Source: Stercorarius parasiticus
Lineage: Eukaryota > Chordata > Aves > Charadriiformes > Stercorariidae
NCBI GenBank assembly: GCA_013396915.1
Contig: VWZL01000806.1
Coordinates: forward strand, 496,001 to 560,000
DNA: 64,000 bases
Direction: 5' to 3'
Numbering within the stretch: the stretch's first letter is position 1; every line of letters starts with the position of its first letter. Shown in pieces: positions 1-13,080 of this stretch. The notes under the pieces were generated by a model, which saw only the letters and a list, made by a program, of their open reading frames with translations, was not told the DNA's origin and made no database searches. Made by a program: the position numbers and the translations under genes.

Positions 1-3000
1 GCATGTAGTTTTTTAGAGAGACTGTTAGGCCAAATCTTCATTAAAACTGTACAGCTATCTTTCAAGCTGTTCATATAGTGCTTTTTTCCTGATTTGATAC
101 TAAATTCTGATACCCAAATAATCTCCTCTAAGCTTAACATTTTGGACAGATTTGGCTGATGACAATTGATACAGTTGCTCAAAAATGGGTTTTCTCTCCA
201 TATAATGTTAAATAACATGAAATGTTGAATAGTCATCCTGCATAATTTTTCATCGCCATTCAGACAAAAATGGTATTTGCACTGTGTTCTGATGCCTCAG
301 ATGGACACAAATGAAATCTTGTTTTGACATTTTTACCTGTTAAGACTTGATAACCATTTTGCATGCCACACCAGCTCGTCATACCTGCCCCTGCAACAAA
401 TTTTTTTTAGCTGAAGAGCCAATTGTTAAGCAGTATATCTGGGCTTTTTATTACTTCTGTGAGTTTCCATAGGTAGAGGATAATTTGTCAAGATATGACT
501 TTTAAAAATGAAGTACAGGTATATCATTTCTCATCAGGTAAAAGCAGGTTATACAGTGACAGACTAAATTGTCAGCTGCATTAATTTTTAGATGAAATAC
601 AGTTGTCAAAAATGAGTAATTAACACTGGTGTCTGTAACTGCTGCTTTAAGTATTGGACTGCGCTCTTAGGATCAGGGCTAAAATTCAGGGATGCCAATA
701 AAAAAATGTTTCTCCTCTGTCTCAAGAGCACCGAGGCACCTGAAGACTATGTGGTGCATCCCAGTATGCAGAGCTTTATTGATGATTCTCTACACTGCAG
801 TTCACAGCTTATGCCCTTGTGAGAATGCTTTAGGAAGACAGGAAGGAAAAACACAGCTGTCTTTCAGCCTATGTAGAGGTCTTAAGGACAAGAGAGTATT
901 TTGACTGATGTTTTCAGCTTTCTAATTGATGTGAGAGCATTATCGTTCCTTTAGTGATATTTTATGTGATAATTCTTGTAAAATATTTGCAGGCAGTTCC
1001 CCCCGGCTCTGCTTCAATATATGGTGAGTAAGGTGCTAATTATTGAAGGTGACAGGTTACAGTCCTGCTTGATTTTTAATTCCCTGCTGGGAATTAAAAT
1101 ATTTGTCATGATCTTTGGTTCTCGCATCTTCCACTAGTGGGTGTTTGCTGGACTTGGTTTGATCTTGAAACCTAGAAACCTTTCTTACGCTGTCCACCAT
1201 CATACTTCAGCTTAGCATCACTTTTTATGCTGCCTGTATGGGGACGTAGAACCTTCTGTCCATAAACTCTTTATTTTTTTTCTGTTCTTTGCTAGTAGAT
1301 TTCAAGCACCTGCACTAATTCTTGAAAGCATTTTTTCTTTACAAAATGTGTTTTATGTAATAGAGCTATTGAGTGTCAAAAGCTATCAGTGGTTGGTGAT
1401 CTTACTTCCCTGACATAGATATTATTAAAGGTTTAGAAGGAGACTGAGTTCTTTAATAGATCATCTCACAGAGCTGTAAAAATAAACAAGCTTTTGGTCT
1501 TTCTGCTTATCTTCATCATGGCTACTAAATTCTGGAAGTTCTTGCAAATCCTGAAGTCACATCCAGAGTCATTCAATTTAACATGGTTTCTAAAACTGGC
1601 TCATCGTAATAACTTCATGATTAAAACTGAATTGACAGCATCAGTTAATCCCGATGTGTGTTGAAACCACTCTTTATATGGTAATCCAAACTTTAACTGC
1701 TATTCTTTTATGCCAGCACAGTTTAAATAACATTAGGGGCTTGCTGACACTGCAGAGAAGTACTTAAATCCAAGCTGACATGAGTTTCATTACAAATCTT
1801 GCTCATAGAAACATGCTTAAGTCTTACTGGGCACGAATTTAGTGCTGGACTAAACAGCCTTATAGTATACTGTTTGATTGTGTGCTGAAGGAGTACCAAT
1901 GAAGTACCACTGTGTTTTGCTTTCATGCATATTTTATACATTAGGCCTCAAGCAACCATCTGGTTACCTCTTTTGACCCATTTTTTTTTTTGTGTTTTTG
2001 ACAACAGCTTTGAGGATTTTAATAATGTAAGGGCACAACTTATATATGGCTTAGCTGGAGGAGAGACAGTGGCACACTTCTTGAATTTATATGCATTGTA
2101 AGACATGTCAGGCAACAGTAAATGATCTAATTTTTCTAGTGAAATAATCCTACTAAGCATTCTTCATTTGCTTATACATGCCTGCCTGTCAGGAGAGCGA
2201 GTGTAGGAGGGAAGAGAAAAGAGGAGTGTGATCTTTCTACAGGCATATTTTATTACCAATACAAGCTTCATTAATTTGTGCTTTAAATGAGTAAGCTTCA
2301 CATAAAAGAGCTGCTGACCAAAATACTAAGCAAACAACTTTGTGGGGAAACTTAGTATTTTGCTCTCTGTCAGTTTTTAAATGTGTATTTAGTAGGATGT
2401 ATTTTTCTCAACATATTTTTTTTCCCATAGCATGTCTTTTATGACTTTAGCCATTACGTATGTGTAAAGTGGAAACTGCCTGTTTTTTGGGGTGCAATAT
2501 GATTACGTGCACTGTAGAACAGATATGGTTACTATGTTGTCACTCCCATTTCTGTTTGTTTTTCTTAAGACTGAGAAACTGGGGGTTTTGGTATGGTTGA
2601 AGGTGTATTCCAGAGCCTTACACCTAGCTGATAGACATTTGGTGCCCTACTTAAAAAAAAAAAAAAAAAATCCCTTTTCTGATTTGGCTTACTTGGTGCT
2701 ACGTGGCAGAAGAAAATCACACTGTGTGCTTCACATAAGGAAAGTGCTGGGAGTTGCTGAATCCAGTAGCCTGATAACAGCAAGGCAGCTGCAACTCCAT
2801 GTCCCCGAGCTCCAGCTGGTGGTGAGGCTGAGCGTGTATTTCCAGTAGGTACACACAGGCACATCACATTACGCAGCACAGGTACACGCAGCCAGCCACA
2901 CAGATCAAAGCAGACAGAAACACTCAGCTGTTGTCTCGATTCTGTCTTGAGCCTGGGCTGTCTTCCTAAAAAGTCTCTTCAATGTGTCTGTTCAACACCT

Positions 3001-4659
3001 TTTTTGCATTGTGGTGCTAGACCTGGAGCAGACCTTCCTGAATTATGTTTTAAGCCAAGCTGAATAAATACAACTCATACTTCTTCATTTAGGGATAAAA
3101 TTCTTCACTGTTCTCTCACTTTGGTTATAGATGATAAGTTGAAGTTTCAGGAGGTAGGTAGCAAAAGGAATTTGTAGAGAAGGCAACTGCTGTTTCTGTA
3201 CAGCTGTAGCTTTGGTGGCAGGACCATCACGACCAGGAGAAGCAGATGCTGCACAGACATGGCAACTGCTCTTTCGTGAGTTATTCACATTCTTTACATT
3301 CTTGCCTCTTTTTTTTCCGTTTTCTGAAGATACCTTGCTGATATTTCTGTCTTCCAAGTGATGCTTTGTTCACATTTTGCTGGCATTTTCCAACCAATGA
3401 ATCTTTCTAGAACATATTTTTCTGCTATGGTCTTGCTAAATGGGAGATTCTAGAACTTTGTTCATAAAGAAAATTGGGTAGGCAGAGGGGTATGAGTCTT
3501 ATAAGAATGAAAAGATACCTGAATGGAAATTTGAGCTGTTGTACACCAGTTTGTAGTTGCTAAAGAGACATGCATAAGGGAGAAACAGAACCAAGAATGA
3601 GCACAAGAGATAAAGATGGATCTAAAAGGTGGATCGAAAGATATGAGGAGTGAATTAAAATTGTCCTGAGGCTGTAAAAGACTGTCTTGGACTATCAAAT
3701 GCCTGAGTGTGTGGGAGGCAGAGAGTCTTGAACTTCTTCTGGAGAGAGACTGTGGTCTTAGGGAAAAATCTGTGATTCAGTCCGTATCTCACCATCTTTG
3801 TTCCTTTGGAAGATATTTTGCGGGGAGCTAAAAACCACTTGTTTCTGCTTATTTGGAAGAGACTCCTGGGCAAAGGCGGTGAAGAGGCTTGTATCTTGGC
3901 TGTGTCACTGTGGTCTAAGCAAGAGCCAAGGAATGAATCAGAAACTCATGGAGGAGGTGATGGGGTGAGACAGAAGTGGGGTTGAGGCAGGAGTACATTA
4001 CAGAAGAGATACTGATCTGTAATCCTGCACTTCAGAAGCATGTGATTCTGATTACTGTGGGAGGTGAATGGGAAGTCACTGAGGGATTTAAACAGGCATG
4101 TTTAATTTAAATGATAAAAAGAATAAAACACTTTTACTCAGCACTGCAGCTCTAAATATAACAGCTGTTCATTTCCTGCATATTGTTTCTTTAATAAGTG
4201 ATTTAGGAGAGTGTGTAGGCTGCCAGAGCCACGCATGAGCAAGGTGCCAAAAACTAATTAAGGTAGAAAGTCCCAGTTACGCCAACGGACTGTGCAAGGT
4301 GCATCCTCTTACAGATCAAGGAGAGGATTAAAGAAAGAGTCAAGAGATGAGGCACTGCAGCAAATGAATATCAGATCACTAGGGCAAAAAGGATTTTATA
4401 GACATGTATGTAAAAAATAATCCTTGCATACCCACAGAGAAGAAACTTTCAAAGTGAGGTGGCTGAGATTGTATAAAAATGTTATATTCTTTAGCTGGCT
4501 ATTTCTTGCAGGTTTAGCTCACGTTTCAGTAAATCAGTACAATGTCACTAGTGATCCTGAGCATTAGAGAGACTATCAAGGTTTGTTTTGTTGTTTTTTT
4601 TTTTTGTTAGAGTCTGGTAACATAAGGGAGTTCAAACTTTCCATATGTTTTAGAATTCT

Positions 4660-4790
4660 ACTTGAGTTGTGTGTAGCTCCTGAAAGCCTCCTGTAATTCT
4701 TTGAGTGGTCCAGAAATAACCATATCAAAGGCTTTTGAAAGTCAAGTTAGTTATAGTCCCTTCTAGATTGTCACATGATGAGCAATAAAT
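4660..4790 (-). mobile_element. Possible ancient CR1/L3-like LINE fragment, reverse
   Basis: The stretch ccatatcaaaggcttttgaa followed by agtcaagtt resembles the reverse-complemented reverse-transcriptase core of old CR1/L3 elements. Short and degraded. Confidence 0.3.
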
Positions 4791-5034
4791 AGATCAAAAA
4801 TCCCTAGGGAGCACAGGAACAAATAGGAATAAATAGTTGGTTTTCACTGCATCAAAATGGTTGTAATGTGTCACAAGCTTCCAAAGAAGGATGGATTTTC
4901 TTTAGTTTTGAAAAGTAGGTAGCAAAAGGTGTAGGTGATAAACTGGTTTAAGGATTTTTTTCAAGACCAGACAAAAATAGAAAATGTCACTTCTTTCTAG
5001 CTAAGCTAGATGTCGGGCTAGCATGATTGCAGCC

Positions 5035-5400
5035 CAAATTTAATGTTGGAAAGTGTAAAGTAATGCATGAAAAGAAAAATTTGAATTACTCCTACGTATT
5101 GCTATGTTTTACATTAACAACTTTTCCTAGAATAGAATAACATACTGTAGTCACCTTAGAAAAACTTCTGCTCATTGTGGAATAGTGACTTTAAAAAGGA
5201 GTGTGTTAAAAAAAAAAAAGCACAGCAGCATCTGTATGTCACTGTATAAATCTGTGTTCTCACCTGTGACACTCTGATGGATGGTTTAAAATATGACAGG
5301 AATAGCCTGCTTTCAGGAAAGGCTTAAAGCTGTTAAAGGCATGGAAAAGCTATCATTTAAGAGAGGGAGAGAATTCAGGCCTTTTTTAGGTTGACTGTGA
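5035..5400 (+). mobile_element. Possible ancient CR1/L3-like LINE fragment
   Basis: Words such as atgttggaaagtgtaaagta followed by atgcatg, then aaatctgtgttctcacctg and catggaaaagctatcattta, follow the order of the CR1/L3 reverse-transcriptase C-terminal region but are much more decayed than the other copies. An old copy from the reptile lineage is the best guess. Confidence 0.4.
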
Positions 5401-6449
5401 GATGACTAAACAAGGCCTCTGCTTTTCCTCCAATACCTATTTGTTTTGAAGACTCCGTATACCCTTTTTAGGGTCCAAAGAGCGAGTTATTTGCTTATGC
5501 TTAAAGATAAGCTTTTCTTTCGGATACCTAGAGAGAGCAGTGCACAAAAACATACACCTGCATACATATTACTGTTATTACACTTAATCAGTGGATGCCT
5601 AATGAATAGAGCTTGTTGCTGAAAAATGCACGAGAGGAGCTGCTTAGGATGCAGAAGGTGAGCAGCATGCTTTTCTAGCTGCGCTGGTTGGTTTGGAAAT
5701 TATTACCTCTGAACCCTGGGTTACCATTAGATAGACGCTGTTTCAAAGCAGGTATTTTCACCCCGTAAGGTTTACCTCCCTAATTAGGTGAGAGCATATG
5801 AGGTTCAGGTCTGGGCTGGGTTCACCTGTTCTACTTTCTTCCATCCTAGGTTTCTTCTTCCCCTTTTCCTTGGAAGGGGGAAGACAGAGGAAGGGATGGT
5901 TCTGATGATTCAGGACATTCTGTCACAAACCAGCTGCCAAACTTGCTTCCAGTGTGGCTAAGAGTGTGGAGGAGATCCCTGGTTGGTTGCAGCAGAGCTA
6001 GACAGAAGCAGTTCTGAAAAGGGCACATTTTTTGCTATTTCTTCCTCTCTGTCTTCTCTCCTACTCTTAAAAGAAGCCTGCATCTCTGACCCACCAACCA
6101 GAACCATAGGACCACCACAATCTTTTACTGTGCCTTTTCAAACACGGAAGGACAGGCTCTTGTCCTGTTGCAGCCCTTATGTTTATTTACCTGCAAAGCA
6201 TTGGATGCTGCCAGTTTTTCGCGAGTGAAGTTTGGTTTTAACTAACTAGAAATGCTTTTCTAAAAGGTAAGATGTATCTTTGTGCTTCAAGAGCAAGCTA
6301 TTCCTTACATTTCAAGGAAATGTTCTCTGTTGTGGCTAATTTACTCCAGACCATGAGGTTTCACGCACCTTTCTCTGATAGTGGATGAAGATGGGTGTTC
6401 GTAGACTACCTGGAATGAATAGGCTATTGCTTTGGTCTAATATATAGTT

Positions 6450-7062
6450 ACCTCATGAGATTCAACAAGGCCAAATGCAGGGTCCTGCACCTGGGTCAGG
6501 GTAACTCCTGGTATCTATACAGGCTGGGAGATGAAGGGATTGAGAGCAGCCCTGCAGAGAAGTACCCCACCTGGAGTACTGCATCCAGCTCTGGAGCCCT
6601 CAGCACAGGAAAGACATGGACCTGTTGGAGTGGGTCCAGAGAGGGACACCAAAAAAGATCAGAGGGCTGGAGCACCTCTCCCGTGAGGACAGGCTGAGAA
6701 TGTTGGGGTTGTTTAGGCTCCAGGGACACCTTACTGCATCCATTCAGTACTTAAAGGGAGCTTATAAGAAAGATGGGGGCAGACTTTTTAGTAGGGCCTG
6801 TTGCAATAGGACAAGGGGTAATGATTTTTAAACTAAAAGAAGGTAGATTCACACTAGATATAAGGAAGAAACTTTTTACAATGGGGAGGGAGGTCTAGGT
6901 TGCCCAGAGAGGTGGTAGATGCCCCATCCCTAGAAACATTCCAGGTCAGGCTGGACAGAGCTCTGGGCAACGTGATCTAGTTGAAGATGTCCCCGCTCAT
7001 TGCAGCGGGGTTCGACTAGATGACCTTATAAAGGTCCCTTCCAACCCAAACTATTCTATGAT
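6450..7062 (+). mobile_element. CR1 LINE fragment, 3' end
   Basis: Contains ORF2 C-terminal sequence ([12 protein letters not shown]) that is internally deleted and frame-broken, followed by the 3' region with GGTCCCTTCCAACCC and a terminal ATTCTATG (7053-7060). 5'-truncated, as normal for CR1. Confidence 0.92.
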
Positions 7063-9546
7063 CCCTGTATTTTCATTATTAACATGATTTAAGGTTGGTT
7101 TTGTAACTGATGGGAAGCGCTCAGCTTCTACACCAGAAGGCTGTTTGCCTTCTAAAAACAGGACGGGAAGAACATGCAAATGAAAGAGCATCCAGAAGGA
7201 AACTCAGAGATCATTTTTTCATGCAGTTGACTAGGGAGGGATGCATTGTATTTTCTTTTTTAGAAGATAGGGATTTTACCCATTATTTGAGCATACTTTT
7301 AGCTAAAAAAGCATGAAGTTCTAGGCTAGCCTGAAAAATATTTTTAACTGTTTTATGGGCCAGCTAGGATTGTAATTCTCTTGTGATAGGTATTATAGCA
7401 ACAAGCCATACGTATAGTGTGGCCCAAAAGAGTTTACAGGCTTGAATAGACAAATAAATAAAGAAAACAGAGAAATCATGGCCGATGGGTAAGTCAGAAG
7501 TAATCAGGACTGAGATCACAAGTTTTCTGAGTCTAAAAACCTGGTCCTCACTAGGATGTGGTTGCCCTTTAACTAGACATTAATGAATAAGAACTTTTGT
7601 ATGTAAACTGCCTTCTCAGACTGAACAGCTTGTGCAACTTTTCTGAGTCTGTGATCTTTAAAATCATTGCGCTGCTAGGCTGTTGTAGAGACTCTTCTCT
7701 GTCAAGTCGGATGAAAGCAGCTACTTTTGCCTCAGCTATGACCTTTACCGTAGGCATCCATGTATCTTTATGTATGACCATAAAGCTATCTGTGGCAAAA
7801 CCTGAAAGACAGCCCTCACCAACTTAAAGCATGGAGGTAATTTGCTCATTTTTAAAGTGTTGTATGCAAATGAAAGCGTGTATGTCCATCCACCTCCCTG
7901 TAAAATTCAAGGTGCTTATTATGAATAAATTAGGCCACTTAGAGACTCCATGTTTGACCTCTCTTACTTGCGAGTAAATTTAGCAGCATGTTGCTACACA
8001 TAAGATAAAATTTCTGGAAGCTGAATAAAGGCTTGCTTGAAAATGTTTCTATTTTGTGGATATTGGTCATACTTTAAATCATGAAATGTATGCATTAAAC
8101 CTTCATCTGAAAAAAATTTCAAACGGGGGGCTAGAGGTGCCGTTTGCTTTGGCAATTCTGTCCTTGCATACCTGAATTTTATAAGCACAACATTTAGATT
8201 AAAGTGATTATGAAATTTGTCACTAAGCCTGATGCCTTGAGGTTGTTTTTTTTTTTTCTTAGGAGGTATTCCCCTGTGACATTTCTAGGAGAATATAAAT
8301 ATGGTCTGCCATAGGAAACTGAATGATAACTAAAAGATTATCTCAATAAAATATAAAAATATAACTAACACTAAAAGATGGGAGTAATCAAATGTCTTTT
8401 GAGTCCACTGAAGGGCCATTTATTGCACATTAGATGTTAATCTTGACACAATTTTTGTATTGAAGATAAGCACCATGCACACAAAGCATTTCTACTTCAT
8501 GCTATTTCTGTTGTCCTTAGTTGTTGGTTTTGTATTACTATAAAACTCAGTAGTATGGATGCATCTTCTGTACCAGAGAATGGGATAATAGAGAAAGCAG
8601 GGGTTCACAATCTACTGTCTCAGTTATGCTGCCATTTGTTTCCAGCATAGGCTTTAGGGTTTTGCAAATGATGTTTCAATCCGTCTCTTGAAGATTGCCA
8701 GAAAATACGGAGTTATATTAGGAGAACAACCTTTGTTTGTTACAAGTCAGTCAGTCTGTAATGTAGAAAAAAAAAAAACAAACCCAAAAAACTCCAACAA
8801 GCAGCTCCTTCATTTACCTCCTCCTCATTTCCCCCCAAAGTTTTCTACAATAGGAAACATAGCACATTAACATTTTGAGTCTTTAGTCAGCCTTTTATGT
8901 CTTTAGTTTTAGGGAATATTTAAAAAATATTTCTATCATAGTAATCTTTGGTATAACCAAACTCAGTGTTTCTGTCAGTGGAGTCTGAAACAGAGAGTGG
9001 TCTTGTACTGAAGGTTTGAGATGTTACGGGTAAATCCTATAGCTCAAGCACAGTAGCTGAAAGCATCAGCTGATACAGCGATTCTTTATGTGGGTCAGCC
9101 TTCACAGAAAGATTGAAGACCACGTAGAGTGAGTTATGTTATCATGCCTACGAAAGTTTTTCAGCTTTTAATCCTATTGCAGGGGAGCTTTGTATATTAT
9201 TTGACTGGCTAGCACCATAGTTAAAGAATAAATTGCCCAGTTTCTGAATGACAAAGTATCAGCAGCGAGTGGCTTTGTTCAGACTCCAGTTAGTCTTGTT
9301 TAAATTATCTCATCCCTAAGAAAATATGAAGCTATTTTTATGCAGCTGTATAATCTTATAAGCACTGATTTACAGTATGATGAAGGATTCTGAGCTTTCA
9401 TTTTAGATGACTTACTGTACATATACTTGAATTCATTCACCAAACTTCAAATCAAAAATTCTGTTTCTATCAAATAAAAATGTCTAAGATTCTCTTGACT
9501 GAAAGAAAAACCTAAAATTCTAACTAAAATTATTTTAGGTTCAAGA

Positions 9547-9593
9547 ATGTTTCACTCCAAGTGAGACAATGTTTCTCACTTGGAGAGAAACAT
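9547..9593. repeat. Inverted repeat with 20-base arms
   Basis: Arms 9547-9566 and 9574-9593 pair at 19 of 20 positions around a 7-base loop. It lies in a KLHL2 intron and is not part of a recognised repeat. Confidence 0.85.
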
Positions 9594-11759
9594 CTATTTC
9601 CAGTATCTTTTTACAGAAGAGGAGGATATGAAAGGCTAAGCTCATCACTGTTAACAAAAATAACCATCAGAATAGAAAATCAGTCTGTCTCTTGTGTGGA
9701 GGCTTAGGCCAAAATGTGCTGTTACATGGTGGTTAGGGCACTGTTCTAGTAGAAAAGATGTAGGAGAAAGCTCAAGAGAAAAAAGACTGCATGGTTCTCC
9801 CTTGTAGACCAGATAGGCACCATTAATTATAGCATGTTATTTGATTAGTGACCCTTCTGTTACTTCATTTGCTTCGTGAGTCTTTTTTTCTGTGCTTCAG
9901 CAACCCCTAACTGCATCCCAAAACTTCCACACGCATCCCCTTCAAAAAGGAAAACCCAAGAAAACAACAAAACGACCACCTCCACCCCAAATGTTTTGAC
10001 TAATAATTAGTAGTTCATTCAGATTAATCTTCTGAAGTGGTGTCTCTTCTAAAGCCATTTTTTGAGTAAATCAGTTGCTTCCTTTAAATTGCATGTCACT
10101 GTAACTGAAGTGGACTTAAGTACAGATTATGATGCTGGCTAAAAAGCATGTATGTAGAACAGTTACTTTTTCCTTATGCTCCATTTGAATCTGTCACGCT
10201 GCTTTCCAAGTTGGGAGCTGTTTAGTATTTTGTAGATTGTGTCAGTCATTCAAAATATTACATTATCATGATTGTTTGCTTGTTTTCAACTGAAACAGTG
10301 CTCAACCAATTTGTGTCTAGTACTAAGGGAATGTGAAGGAATAGGGCTGTATCTTGATTAGCAGTCTGATTCCTGCCTCTGATACTATAAAACTGCCACC
10401 CACACCTAATTTTTAATTGCATGGGGCTCATTAAGCTAAAGGATAAATTTATACATCCAAGTCTTCGCATAGCCTATAAAATTAAGGATGTTAAGATGCC
10501 CAAAAGGTATGTTTTATAAAATACATGGTATTATATTCTAGACTTGCAGCTCAAGCACATCTTTAAATCCAGTGCAGCATCTTATTTGTGTGTTATTTTA
10601 GGAACGGAACAGTGAACTTAATTTACACATGGTGTTCATATAGAACTGCTAGCAGGGTTGAGTTTTCCAAAATTGGAACTTCTCCTTTTTATTCTACAGA
10701 TGCAAGTGTTAAAATATTTGTATCTGTTTTTGTGTGCATACTCGCAAATAGCATAATTTCAATGCAGTGCTGAATGATTTCACTAGAACTTAGACTACAG
10801 TTCAGTTACAAACCACAGTTTTAATTACAGCACAGATGCATGTAGATGAGAATAAAAAAATAAGATAATTTGGATGATCTTTGACTATTATTTTCATTTC
10901 TTTCTTCCTTATGCCATGATAGTATAAGCAGCAAGTGAAGGAGTTTAATTTGCTGAAATTGTTATTTAAACCTTAAGAAATAGAAATTAAATTTGCTGTA
11001 TTTCCTCAAGATTTGTTTTATGTCAGGTATTAACATAATTGCTGCTCTCTGAAACTGATTTCATTTTAATGTTGGAACTGAAAATACGGAATACCTGCAA
11101 TTAGCAAGGATGTAACTTGCTCTCCTGTGTGCTTCTATGTTGCATTATATTGCGTTTGGATTCTCACACATTTGCTTTCCTAGATTAGTCTCTTTCCTGA
11201 TGTTACAGATTTGTATTTTTATTCCCTCCGTGTTATAAAGAATGAATTTTTCTATTTTAGACAGCACATTATTCAATTCTCTTGGCACATGCTGCTTTGA
11301 TTTTTATTTGCTTATTTGCTTGCAAAATAATTTCGGAGAGGTTTTGGTTTTCTTTATGCTGTGGGATCTTGTTCACAAAACCTGCAATAGGTTCTTTAAT
11401 TATTTTTACATTGGCATTATACTAATCTTAATGCATTGTTGGTGGGTATCAATTTGAATTTGGGCAAGAATTCATGACAGAAAGAAATTCCAGGAAACTT
11501 AAAAACAGTAGAGATGAAAACATTGCCTCAAGCATCTTCATACTGCAGGTAGCAGAATATGTTCTGGGTAGGAGAATCTATCAGTACAAAGAGGAGTGCA
11601 AAGATGATAGCATAGATTGATATAAAGTTACTGAATTGAATTGATTTAAATCAGCAGGCAGAAAGCTTTAATCAATTTAAATTTTACTTTGAATTGAACT
11701 TTTAAAAAGCAGGTCCAATGAAAGTAGGTTGAGGGGCCTATCCACTGAATTGTCAATAT

Positions 11760-12130
11760 CTCCATGTGCAGAGATTCTACAGCTTCTTGAGGCAACCTGT
11801 TCCAGGGCTTAGCCAACCTTATGGTTTAAAAAAAACCCACAAAACAACACAAAATAACAAAAACCAACCTAACTCTTTTTTCCAGTCAGATTTTCCTGTG
11901 TTCCCCACTTGCCTCTTGTCCCACTGCTATGCATCTTCAAGAACAGTCTGTCTCAGTCTTCTCTGCCCTCCCATTAGATAGCTGTGGGTGATAATAAGTT
12001 CTCCCCTTTGTCTTCTCTTTTACGGCAGAACAAATCTGGTTTTCTTAGCCTCTCCTTGTAATATATGCTCCAGTTCTCTGATCATCTTGGTGGCCCCTTC
12101 CACTGGACTTGTTCCTCCGTTCTCAACTAG
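11760..12130 (-). mobile_element. CR1 LINE fragment, reverse orientation
   Basis: Reverse-complement CR1 signatures: gggcaacctgttccag-like sequence at about 11790, cctcttgtcc at 11912, and the tcatcttggtggcccc / cactggact block near 12085-12110. It abuts the forward CR1 that starts at about 12146. The end proximal to 11760 has lost the terminal octamer. Confidence 0.75.
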
Positions 12131-12145
12131 CAGGACAAGTACTAA

Positions 12146-13080
12146 AAGCCTGTGTTGCATAAAGTTATCAATGATCTAGATGAGGGGATTGACTGCACCC
12201 TCAGTAAGTTTGCAGATGACACCAAGTTGGGTAGGAGTGTTGACCTGCTTGAGAGTAGAAAGGCGTTGCAGAGGGAATTGTACAGTCTGGATCGATGGGC
12301 CAAGGTCAATGGTATGAGGTTCAACAAGGGGAAGTGCCGGGTCCTGCACTTGGGTCACAACAACCCCATGCAGCGTTACAACCTTGGGGAAGAGTGGCTG
12401 GAGAGCTGCCTGGCAGAAAAGGACCTGGGCGTGTTGGTCGACAGCAGTCTGAATATGAGCCAGCAGTGTGCCCAGGTGGCCAAGAAGGCCAATAGCATCC
12501 TGGCTTCTATCAGGAACAGTGTGATGAGTAGGACTAGGGAAGTGATTGTCCCCCTGTACTCAGCACTGGTGAGGCCCCACCTCGAGTACTGTGTTCAGTT
12601 TTGGACCCCTCACTACAAGAAAGACGTTGAGGTGCTAGTGTGTGCCCAAAGAAGGGCAACAAAGCTGGTGAGGAGTCTGGAGCACAAGCCTGATGAGAAG
12701 GGGCTGAGGGAGCTGGGGTTGTTTAGCCTGGAGAAAAGGAGGCTGAGGGGCCTGTAGAAACCTTATCACTCTCTACGACTATCTGAAAGGAGGGTGTAGC
12801 GAGGTGGGGGTTGGTCTCCCAAGTAACAGGACAAGAGGAAAAAGCCTCAAGTTGTGCTAGGGGAGGTTTAGATTGGATATTAGGAAAAAATTCTCCACTG
12901 AAAGGGTTATAAGCGTTGGAACAAGCTGCCCAAGGAAGTGGTTGAGGCACCATACCTGGAGGTATTTAAAAGACGGGTAGACATAGTGCTTAGAGATGGT
13001 TTTTGTCAGAGTTAAGTTGATGGTTGGACTCGATGATCTGAAAGGCCCCTTCCAACCTAGGTGATTCTATGATTCTGTAT
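12146..13080 (+). mobile_element. CR1 LINE fragment with long ORF2 C-terminal frame
   Basis: Open frame 12152-12757 (201 codons) encodes the reverse-transcriptase C-terminal region: K-F-A-D-D-T-K-L-G near the start, then G-K-C-R-V-L-H-L-G and E-K-D-L-G-V-L-V-D. An early stop follows at 12755, then the 3' part and the tail with two ATTCTRTG-type octamers (13064 onward). K-F-A-D-D-T-K-L contains the A-D-D core of the polymerase active site. Stop codons and 5' truncation make it non-autonomous. Confidence 0.94.

Noticed and set aside
2492..2848. 118-codon + frame in a KLHL2 intron
   Set aside because: Runs across a poly-A tract (lysine run), matches no known family, and has a competing minus-strand frame.
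12295..12495. Alternative frame inside the CR1 ORF2 region
   Set aside because: Shadow of the real CR1 frame at 12152-12757.
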